DNA of 12,062 bases from Clostridiaceae bacterium (GTDB lineage: Bacteria > Bacillota_A > Clostridia > Acetivibrionales > Acetivibrionaceae): positions 1-12,062 of the forward strand of contig JAAZCB010000497.1 of assembly GCA_012513545.1 (NCBI GenBank), written 5' to 3'. The notes beneath the pieces are model-generated. The model was not told where the DNA came from. It made no database searches and was given only the letters and a program-made list of their open reading frames with translations. Shown here in pieces: positions 6,243 through 12,062 of the stretch; position 1 is the first letter of the stretch, and each line of letters starts with the position of its first letter. The translations under genes were made by a program, and so were the position numbers.

Positions 6243-7223
6243 ATGTTGAAGTTTGTCAAGGCATATGTTAAGTCAATGAGGCTGTATTATGCTTTTGTAA
6301 CAGGTATAGCCGGATGGCTTGGAATAGTTTGCTATGAGTATATGGCTTCTCTTCCGGGAAAAACAATTGAGGTGGCTCCCGGATTTGCAAGAAAAACTGT
6401 AATTCTGGTTCTGCTTTTTTTAAGCTGGGGAATAAATCAGATAATAAATGACCGACTTGGTCTCAAAGAGGATAGAATAAATGCTCCCGAAAGGCCTATG
6501 GTTACAGGAGAGCTGGACCCAAACAAGTCCGTCATGCTTTCTATTGGTCTTCTTCTTACAGCACTTATTGTTACAGGTTTGTATCTGGAGCCTCTGGCTA
6601 TAGTACCAGCAGTTGCCGGAGTACTCCTGAATGTTTTATATGAGCATGCAAAAGGCTTTGGGATTCTTGGGAATATTGTTTTCGGTATTATGATTGCCAT
6701 GTCTTATCTGGTTGGTTTTTTTGCTGCAGGTCCGATTGAATTTCCACATATCACATCTGAATTTGTGGCTGTTTTTGTTCTTCTTGCTGTTATAAACGGC
6801 GTAATGACCCTTTATACCTATTTCAAGGATTATGAGGGTGATAAGGCTGCGGGAAAGAAAACAATAGTTGTTGGCTTTGGAATTGCGAAGTCAAGGATAA
6901 TATCAGTCCTTGCAGCATTTATTCCGGCTGCTGCCTTTGTTGTAATGTATCTGGCCGGCTTTTATAAAACAAATATAAACAACACATTTGTTTTCCTTAT
7001 GGTAATATCTTTTTTTCTTCAACTGTACACGGGATTTTTGTATTACAAATACCCCGAGGGAGAAAGGTCCTATTATTCTCTCGCGGTCAACTTCCGTGCA
7101 GGCACCTGTGCACAGGCAGCATTGATAGCTTTATATAACGCTGGTTTGGGGGGAGTGCTTTTTGTCCTTTCGTATATATTTGTGGGCTTACTGTTTAATC
7201 TTCACTCCAACAGCAAGGCATAA
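6243..7223 (+). CDS. UbiA-superfamily membrane prenyltransferase
   Basis: The ATG follows GAAGG by eight bases; the product has 326 residues and about eight or nine membrane helices, the normal UbiA architecture. These enzymes transfer a prenyl or related chain from a diphosphate to an acceptor at the membrane. The first Mg-diphosphate motif is INDRLGLKEDRINAPERP (about residues 68-85). Asn69, Asp70 and Asp77 are kept, but the usual middle aspartate of NDxxDxxxD is Gly73. The second motif is FKDYEGDKAAGKKT (Asp196, Asp200), intact. The 'RINAPERPMVTGEL' run is the usual UbiA sequence. No menaquinone or heme genes are adjacent. Sitting with an ACP, an oxoamine synthase and kinases, it more likely decorates a lipid or builds a dedicated prenyl product. 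Donor and acceptor are unknown. Confidence 0.9.
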   Translation: MLKFVKAYVKSMRLYYAFVTGIAGWLGIVCYEYMASLPGKTIEVAPGFARKTVILVLLFLSWGINQIINDRLGLKEDRINAPERPMVTGELDPNKSVMLSIGLLLTALIVTGLYLEPLAIVPAVAGVLLNVLYEHAKGFGILGNIVFGIMIAMSYLVGFFAAGPIEFPHITSEFVAVFVLLAVINGVMTLYTYFKDYEGDKAAGKKTIVVGFGIAKSRIISVLAAFIPAAAFVVMYLAGFYKTNINNTFVFLMVISFFLQLYTGFLYYKYPEGERSYYSLAVNFRAGTCAQAALIALYNAGLGGVLFVLSYIFVGLLFNLHSNSKA

Positions 7224-7238
7224 CAGGAGAGTTTATTT

Positions 7239-8465
7239 ATGAAAGTATTTGAAGAGGCATGTATTGGAAACGTTAAAATGAGAAACAGGCTTATAAGGTC
7301 TGCCACCTATGAAGGCATGTGTAATGAAGACGGAGTTCCCGGGCCTGAATACTTGAGGTTGTATTCAACTCTTGCTCAAAGTGGAGTTGGAGGTATTATT
7401 ACCGGCTTTGCTTATGTTACAAGGGAGGGCAGAGCTATGCAACCGGGTCAGGCTGGTATGGACAGGGCTGATAAGATACCTGCATACAGGGAAATAACCC
7501 GTGAGGTGCACAAATATGACTGTAGAATTTTTATGCAGCTTGCGCATACAGGCAGGCAAACCATTGGAAGGTTGACAAAAGAACCGGTGGCAGGTGTATC
7601 AAAAAAGAAGTCCTTCTACTTCAAAGAAACACCCAGGGTGCTTACCACTGAACAGATAATGGAGCTTGCAGGTAAATTTACCGAAGCCGCCTGCTGTGCC
7701 AGAGAGGCCGGATTTGACGGAATTCAGTTGCATGCAGCTCACGGTTATCTTATTCATCAGTTTCTGCTGCCTTCAATAAATACAAGAAAAGACATGTTTG
7801 GCATTGATAAAGGAACAGGTATAGGTACAAAGTTTCTAGAAGTGGTTATTGACAGTATACGTCAAAAATGTGGGAGGGACTTTGCCCTGCTGGTAAAGGT
7901 AAGTTGGGGAGATGATTATTTAAGAGGTTTTACACGTGACCAGTATATAAACCTTATCAACTTTCTGGATAAAGCAAGAGTTGATGCAATTGAAGTAAGT
8001 TACGGTACCATGGACTATGCACTTAACATAATCAGGGGAGAAATTCCTTTGGATACTGTACTCAAAGTCAATCCCGTGTACAGGGTTGATTCCAGCTTTG
8101 GCAGAATGCTGTGGAAGAGGTTGGTTTACCCAATTATGAGACTAAAAATAAAGCATTTCACCAACCTTTATAATCTTGAGTATGCAAGTCTTGCAAAGCA
8201 AAATACCGGAATTCCTGTAATATGCGTCGGAGGCATAAGGAGCGGAATGGAGATAAAAAGAGTTGTTGAAATTGAAGGAATCGACTTCGCCAGCTTGTGC
8301 AGACCTTTTATTTCCGAGCCGGATTTTGCATTAAAGCTGTCTCGTGATGAAGGATATGTATCAAGCTGCACAAACTGCAATGTATGTACTGTAATGTGCG
8401 ATTCCGTACATGCTACCAGGTGCTTTCACAAAAATGTAAAGGAGAGTGTGAACGATGGACTTTGA
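7239..8465 (+). CDS. NADH:flavin oxidoreductase, Old Yellow Enzyme family, with C-terminal Cys cluster
   Basis: The ATG follows AGGAG; the product has 408 residues. It is a TIM-barrel FMN enzyme. Visible marks are [10 protein letters not shown] near 18-27, QLAHTGRQT (100-108), the catalytic-site [12 protein letters not shown] (165-176, His165 and His168), [10 protein letters not shown] (218-227) and the phosphate-binding GGIRSG (331-336). The C-terminus has cysteines 377, 380, 383, 387 and 395 ([20 protein letters not shown]). This resembles the iron-sulfur ligands of 2,4-dienoyl-CoA-reductase-type OYEs, but the second, NADPH-binding domain of those enzymes is absent. It probably reduces an activated C=C bond, perhaps on a chain-linked or quinoid intermediate. 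Its last codons overlap the ACP start by 11 bases, which indicates coupled translation. Confidence 0.9.
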   Translation: MKVFEEACIGNVKMRNRLIRSATYEGMCNEDGVPGPEYLRLYSTLAQSGVGGIITGFAYVTREGRAMQPGQAGMDRADKIPAYREITREVHKYDCRIFMQLAHTGRQTIGRLTKEPVAGVSKKKSFYFKETPRVLTTEQIMELAGKFTEAACCAREAGFDGIQLHAAHGYLIHQFLLPSINTRKDMFGIDKGTGIGTKFLEVVIDSIRQKCGRDFALLVKVSWGDDYLRGFTRDQYINLINFLDKARVDAIEVSYGTMDYALNIIRGEIPLDTVLKVNPVYRVDSSFGRMLWKRLVYPIMRLKIKHFTNLYNLEYASLAKQNTGIPVICVGGIRSGMEIKRVVEIEGIDFASLCRPFISEPDFALKLSRDEGYVSSCTNCNVCTVMCDSVHATRCFHKNVKESVNDGL

Positions 8466-8700
8466 AAAGAGAATTATCAAAACAATTGGAAAAAACCTTG
8501 AGAATGCTTGCGAGGTTACTATGGAAAGCAGCTTGGTTGAGGACCTTGGCGTGGACTCCTTTAGTAAAATAATTATTATTGCTGCAATTGAAGACGAATT
8601 TGGTATTGAAATTGATGAGGCTGAGCTGGGTGACATAAATAAGGTAAGCGATATAATATGTAAATTGAGACTCAAATACCCTGAAATTGTAGGTGATTAG
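8455..8700 (+). CDS. Discrete acyl carrier protein
   Basis: The protein has 81 residues and is acidic, with the canonical phosphopantetheine site DLGVDSF (Ser35) and the ACP helix-II/III pattern [28 protein letters not shown] precedes the ATG. It starts inside the end of the flavoenzyme gene, and its stop is one base before the next start. The position directly before an alpha-oxoamine synthase suggests it delivers the acyl thioester to that enzyme, as carrier proteins do in several amino-ketone pathways. It is probably a dedicated carrier rather than the housekeeping AcpP, which normally sits with fab genes. It would need activation by a phosphopantetheinyl transferase encoded elsewhere. Confidence 0.93.
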   Translation: MDFEKRIIKTIGKNLENACEVTMESSLVEDLGVDSFSKIIIIAAIEDEFGIEIDEAELGDINKVSDIICKLRLKYPEIVGD

Positions 8701-8701
8701 A

Positions 8702-9880
8702 ATGTATTTACAGGAATTTTACAATAGATGCAAGGTAGATAAGAGCCTTGCAGAGAAAACAGGCTTTAACCCTTATTATAATCTTATACAATCAGGCTTG
8801 AATGATCCACTGATTATTGAAGGCAGGGAATTCATCAGCCTTGCATCGAACAACTACCTCGGGCTGGCAGCAGATGAGAGAGTCAGGAACGCATGCATAA
8901 AAGCGATAGAGAAGTATGGGGCATCTCTTTGCGGCACTCCGATAGCAACTGGTTATACAGACCTTTATAAAACTTTGGAAGATAAGCTTTCGAGCTTTTT
9001 AGGGCTTGAAGACACTATTATACTTCCGTCGTGCTATCAGGCCAATAACGGACTGTTTTCAGCTATAGCAGGTAAGGAAGATTTAATTGTTGCGGATCAT
9101 TTTGTCCATTCGTCACTGCTTGAGGGTATAAAAGCAGCAGGCTGCAAAATAAGGCCCTTTCTCCACAACAATATTGAGCACTTAGAGCAGGTTATGCAAA
9201 ACTCATCAAAGTACAGGCAGGTTTTTATTGTAACAGAGTCGGTGTTTTCTACAGAGGGAAGTATAGCACCCTTCAAAGAGATTGTAGAAATTGCCCGAAG
9301 GTATAATGCTGTATCGGTTGTTGACGATTCCCATGGTGTGGGGGTTATTGGCAGCAGTGGGAGAGGTGTGCTGGAAGAGTGTCACATTTCAGGCTTTGAC
9401 GGAATATACACGGCTTCCCTCGGTAAGGCATTAGCTAATTCGGGAGGAATAATTTCAGGAAAGAAAGAAATAATTGACTACCTGAGGTATTATTGTTCCC
9501 ACCTTGTTTATTCTACGGCTATCGTACCGTCTGTTCTTGCCGGTGTTTTAGAGGTGCTCGCGATTATAGAACAAGATTTTGAAAAGATTAGTAACAGAAT
9601 GTGGAATTACAAGGAACTGATTAGCAGCGCCCTTCTTTCTTCAGGCTTTGAAGTTATAGGAGGCAAAGCTCCGATTACATCAATTGCCTGTGGGGATGCT
9701 GAGAGTACATTAGCTCTTGCAAAGGCGTTCTATGACAGCAGTATAATTACCACACCGTTTATTGAGCCTTCAGTGCCGCGAAACCAGGGAAGGGTCAGGT
9801 TGATAGCCGGAGCCAACCTGAAGGAAGAGAGTGTGGAAAAGGCAGCTAAAATAATAAAGTCTCTGAAGGCGAATAAATGA
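8702..9880 (+). CDS. PLP-dependent alpha-oxoamine synthase (BioF/KBL/serine-palmitoyltransferase-like)
   Basis: The ATG at 8702 is chosen because AGGTGA (8691-8696) is correctly placed; a GTG at 8693 in the same frame would overlap it. The product has 392 residues. Fold-type I PLP enzyme marks are SLASNNYLGL (46-55), GTPIATGYTDLYKTLEDKL, the cofactor-binding VDDSHGVG (Asp208, His211) and the Schiff-base lysine in TASLGKALANSGG (Lys242). These enzymes condense an amino acid with an acyl thioester, releasing CO2, to give a 2-amino-ketone. Partners in this family include BioF, KBL, serine palmitoyltransferase, CqsA and ALAS. With an ACP gene one base upstream, an acyl-ACP donor is likely. No biotin genes are adjacent, so BioF itself is disfavoured. 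The amino-acid partner cannot be read from the sequence. Confidence 0.92.
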   Translation: MYLQEFYNRCKVDKSLAEKTGFNPYYNLIQSGLNDPLIIEGREFISLASNNYLGLAADERVRNACIKAIEKYGASLCGTPIATGYTDLYKTLEDKLSSFLGLEDTIILPSCYQANNGLFSAIAGKEDLIVADHFVHSSLLEGIKAAGCKIRPFLHNNIEHLEQVMQNSSKYRQVFIVTESVFSTEGSIAPFKEIVEIARRYNAVSVVDDSHGVGVIGSSGRGVLEECHISGFDGIYTASLGKALANSGGIISGKKEIIDYLRYYCSHLVYSTAIVPSVLAGVLEVLAIIEQDFEKISNRMWNYKELISSALLSSGFEVIGGKAPITSIACGDAESTLALAKAFYDSSIITTPFIEPSVPRNQGRVRLIAGANLKEESVEKAAKIIKSLKANK

Positions 9881-10848
9881 AATACTTTTTAATACTGAAT
9901 CCTGGCTCAAAATCCGGAAAGAGCCGGAAGAGGTTTCAGCAAATTTTTGATATCATGAATAACTTAAATTTGGAATACGACTATGGGACAACCAGCTCCC
10001 TTGAAGACGCGTATTCACTATCACGGCATGCCAATATCAATGGAAGTTATGGCACAATAGTTGCTGTAGGTGGAGACGGAACAATTAACAGGGTGCTGAA
10101 TGGCTTTTATAATTCAGATGGCTCTAGAGTATCACAGGCAAAAATGGGCGTGATTTATACAGGTACTAGTCCGGATTTTTGCAAAAGCTATGGTATACCG
10201 TTAACTGTTGAAAATGCTGTTAAAACTTTGTTAAAAGAAAACAGCAGAACTATTCAGGTGGGTAAGATAATTCTTGCAAAAACTCTGATGAAAGATTATG
10301 ACGGCAAACCGGCAGATTCGAAGGAGGGCTTTGAAACAAAGTTTTTCGCCTGCTGTGCCAATATCGGACTTGGGGCAGATCTTGCCAGAAATGCCAATAG
10401 TGGTATAAGGGGTGTTGTGGGGGACAAGGCCGGCACTTTCCTGGCCCTGTTAAAGACCCTTGCGTGCTATAAGCCAGGTACTTTTAATATTTGTGCTGAC
10501 GGTAAGGCTGAAAGACTTAATGGGGTTTACAACATATCTATCGGCAGAACCCATTATATTGCATCGGGAATTAAGGTGAAAAACAGTCTTTCAGACTTTG
10601 ACGGGCGTTTTTATAACTTGACTGTAAAAGATCTCAGGCTGCAGGATTTACCCGGTGTGTTAAGAAAGATATACAGTGGTAATCTTATGTCTTCCAACAG
10701 GAATATTGTACTTAGCTATCAAAGCACTATTGATATATATGGAAACAGTGACTGTCCGCAGGTCGAATTTGATGGTGATCCTGAAGGCTTCCTGCCTTGC
10801 AGGATAGAAGCTGCAAAGGAGGGGCTCGATTTAATCTGCGATTTGTAA
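9877..10848 (+). CDS. Diacylglycerol/sphingosine-kinase-type lipid kinase
   Basis: The gene overlaps the previous stop by four bases (ATGA), with GAAGG seven bases upstream. The 323 residues show the DAGK catalytic fold: NPGSKSGKS (8-16), the nucleotide loop VAVGGDGTINRVLNGF (GGDGT at 65-69), a second loop TGTSPDFCKSYGIP (about 95-108), GLGADL, and the acidic end motif EFDGDPEGF. The second loop is usually GTGNDFAR; here Asn is replaced by Pro, which may alter substrate binding. Family members phosphorylate lipid hydroxyls (diacylglycerol, sphingoid bases, undecaprenol-like) using ATP at the inner membrane face. Directly after an oxoamine synthase, a sphingoid-like amino alcohol is the attractive substrate. 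Confidence 0.9.
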   Translation: MKYFLILNPGSKSGKSRKRFQQIFDIMNNLNLEYDYGTTSSLEDAYSLSRHANINGSYGTIVAVGGDGTINRVLNGFYNSDGSRVSQAKMGVIYTGTSPDFCKSYGIPLTVENAVKTLLKENSRTIQVGKIILAKTLMKDYDGKPADSKEGFETKFFACCANIGLGADLARNANSGIRGVVGDKAGTFLALLKTLACYKPGTFNICADGKAERLNGVYNISIGRTHYIASGIKVKNSLSDFDGRFYNLTVKDLRLQDLPGVLRKIYSGNLMSSNRNIVLSYQSTIDIYGNSDCPQVEFDGDPEGFLPCRIEAAKEGLDLICDL

Positions 10849-10919
10849 CAGGTGGTTTGTAGAAAACAGAAGTTTAAATAAAATAACTCTGATATGAATT
10901 GACACATGAGAGGTTTTTT

Positions 10920-11927
10920 ATGAGTAATGAGAAAGAGCTTATTAAATTAATAAATCAGTTAATGCCCAAAACAGAAGCCCAGCATAACAAGCTGTTTGAA
11001 TCGGATTCTGAAATAGTGGATTTCGGGGAAAGACGGCTTCTTTTTAGTATAGATGAATTCTCTGAAGAAGACATGTTAAGGGAAGCTGACCCTTATTCCC
11101 TGGGCTGGAATGTAACAGTGGGAAGTATTAGTGATATTCTGGCCTCCGGAGGTACTCCGGTTTATTACCTTCACAGCATGACGGTAGGTAGTGACTGGGA
11201 CGAGGAGTATATAAGAGAATTTTCAACGGGAGTATCGGAGGCTTTGAAAAAGGCTGGAACCTGCTTTATCGGCGGTGATTTCGGAAGGTCGAAAGAATGG
11301 AGATATACAGCCACTGTGGTAGGGTCAATCGAAGGCGAACCTGTTCTTAGAAAGGGTGCATCTGAAGGTGATGCCGTTTATATAACAGGAAAAATCGGAC
11401 TTGGCAATGTGGAAGCCTTCTTAAAGCTTTATGAGGATAACAGACTGTTAAGAAGTTTTTCAGGAAGGCTGAAAACCCTTTTTAATCTGAGGCTTAAGGA
11501 AGCCGAACTAATAAGAAAATACTGCTCATCATCAATAGATACAAGTGATGGGGTATTTAAGTCAATAAGCACGATATCGGAAATGAGCGGTACTGGGTAC
11601 GAACTCTGTAACCTTCCCTATACTCGGTTAGGTCTTGCAGCTGCAAGAATGTTTTCAATGCCTAAAACTCTTCTTTTTTTGGGAGAGTGCGGAGAATATG
11701 AGCTTTTATTTACTGTGCCGGAGAAGAAAGAGAAAGAATTCCTGCAAGAAGCAGATAAACAACAGCTTGAATTCTACTGGATCGGTACCATAACCAAACC
11801 CTCAATAAAAGTGCTGAGGGAGGGACGACGGGAAACTGATCTTGGAAAGCTTGATATAAGCGCCAGGAGCTTTGATAATATGAAGGATTACATTAAAGAG
11901 CTGCTTGGCTTTCTTAATGATCGATAG
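10920..11927 (+). CDS. ThiL-like (PurM/AIR-synthase fold) kinase
   Basis: The ATG at 10920 is supported by GAGAGG six bases upstream; an in-frame TTG at 10899 lacks a site. The product has 335 residues. ThiL/PurM-fold marks are LLFSIDEFSEED (Asp45), DPYSLGWNVTVGSISDILASGGTP (58-80, Asp72), CFIGGDFG (Asp120), KGASEGDAVYITGKIGLGN, SIDTSDGVFKS (Asp207, Asp210) and ECGEYELLFTVP. ThiL turns thiamine monophosphate into the diphosphate. The usual GGEDYE is here ECGEYE and the first acidic loop differs from TTDMLVEGVHF, so a different substrate is likely. No thiamine genes are near. In this cluster it could add a second phosphate to a lipid phosphate made by the preceding kinase. The 71-base gap before it is the largest within the cluster. 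Confidence 0.85.
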   Translation: MSNEKELIKLINQLMPKTEAQHNKLFESDSEIVDFGERRLLFSIDEFSEEDMLREADPYSLGWNVTVGSISDILASGGTPVYYLHSMTVGSDWDEEYIREFSTGVSEALKKAGTCFIGGDFGRSKEWRYTATVVGSIEGEPVLRKGASEGDAVYITGKIGLGNVEAFLKLYEDNRLLRSFSGRLKTLFNLRLKEAELIRKYCSSSIDTSDGVFKSISTISEMSGTGYELCNLPYTRLGLAAARMFSMPKTLLFLGECGEYELLFTVPEKKEKEFLQEADKQQLEFYWIGTITKPSIKVLREGRRETDLGKLDISARSFDNMKDYIKELLGFLNDR

Positions 11928-11954
11928 ATTGAAGTAAAAAGGTGGAATAATTTT

Positions 11955-12062
11955 ATGGGAAAAAGGGTTGCAATAACCGGAGTTGGCCCTGTGACCTCTA
12001 TCGGGGCTGGCAGGGAAGAGTTTTTTGCGAATATTCTAAAGAAGGTGCTGCCGGTAAGGGAA
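11955..12062 (+). CDS. Beta-ketoacyl-ACP synthase (FabF-like), N-terminal fragment at the window edge
   Basis: The ATG follows AGGTGG by nine bases. The 36 visible residues (MGKRVAITGVGPVTSIGAGR, then EEFFANIL) match the start of FabF/KAS-II-type ketosynthases, where 'RV-ITG-G-VT-IG' is nearly invariant. The catalytic Cys-His-His lie beyond the edge, so activity and chain-length-factor status cannot be judged. It would extend the acyl chain on the cluster's ACP. Confidence 0.85.
   Translation, partial: MGKRVAITGVGPVTSIGAGREEFFANILKKVLPVRE

Noticed and set aside
8702..9880. BioF (biotin synthesis) as the identity of the oxoamine synthase
   Set aside because: No other biotin genes are adjacent, and the dedicated ACP, kinase and ketosynthase neighbours point to a lipid-type amino-ketone; sequence alone cannot fully exclude it.
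10899..10904. TTGACA as a -35 box for the ThiL-like gene
   Set aside because: At 17 bases the sequence already lies in the coding region and shows no -10-like hexamer; internal transcription from here is unlikely.
10920..11927. True thiamine-monophosphate kinase
   Set aside because: No thiamine genes or TPP riboswitch nearby, and the acidic loops differ from ThiL; called ThiL-like instead.
1..12062. tRNA, rRNA or CRISPR arrays
   Set aside because: No cloverleaf, rRNA-like stretch or regularly spaced direct repeats were seen on either strand by eye.

Overview
The window looks like chromosomal DNA from a low-GC, Gram-positive, anaerobic clostridium. My best guess is a mesophilic cellulolytic type such as Ruminiclostridium. 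The grounds are strong AGGAGG-type ribosome binding sites, AT-rich sigma-A promoters, clostridial-style gene content and a REP-like repeat of a kind I recall from Firmicutes. The genus is inferred from style, not from a marker gene.

Layout. (1) Positions 1-1570 are a graveyard of mobile DNA on the minus strand. A 5'-truncated IS1182-type DDE transposase runs off the left edge. It abuts a ~420 bp REP/RAYT-type element bounded by inverted copies of a hairpin repeat and holding a frameshifted RAYT tail. That element in turn cuts off a lipoprotein gene after 87 codons, and the repeat supplies the gene's last codons and stop. (2) Positions 1600-2860 hold divergent promoters, an eight-helix membrane protein of unknown function, and a convergent intergenic region with three consecutive hairpins. 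One of these is a minus-strand terminator and one can fold in two mutually exclusive ways. (3) Positions 2858-4195 (minus) encode a YbjQ/UPF0145 protein and an FG-GAP-plus-TPR protein. (4) Positions 4366-5565 (plus) encode a response regulator with a CheY-like receiver and a C-terminal PilZ/YcgR-like half.

(5) Positions 5732 to the right edge are the centre of interest: one tightly packed plus-strand operon that continues past the window. In order it encodes an XRE regulator, a UbiA-type membrane prenyltransferase, an Old-Yellow-Enzyme-type flavin reductase with a C-terminal cysteine cluster, a discrete acyl carrier protein, a PLP-dependent alpha-oxoamine synthase, a diacylglycerol/sphingoid-type lipid kinase, a ThiL-like kinase, and the start of a beta-ketoacyl-ACP synthase. 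From oxoamine synthase to lipid kinase the genes overlap or nearly touch, which implies translational coupling. The regulator's promoter carries a perfect palindrome over its -10 box, suggesting autoregulation of the whole cluster.

Working model (inference). The ketosynthase and ACP build an acyl chain, and the oxoamine synthase condenses it with an amino acid to give a 2-amino-ketone, that is, a sphingoid-like base. The flavoenzyme performs an enone-type or other reduction. The lipid kinase and the ThiL-like kinase could phosphorylate an alcohol in two steps to a diphosphate, and the UbiA enzyme joins an isoprenoid or related group. I know of no described pathway with exactly this set. It is a candidate novel amino-lipid or prenyl-lipid pathway, and its product cannot be read from the sequence.
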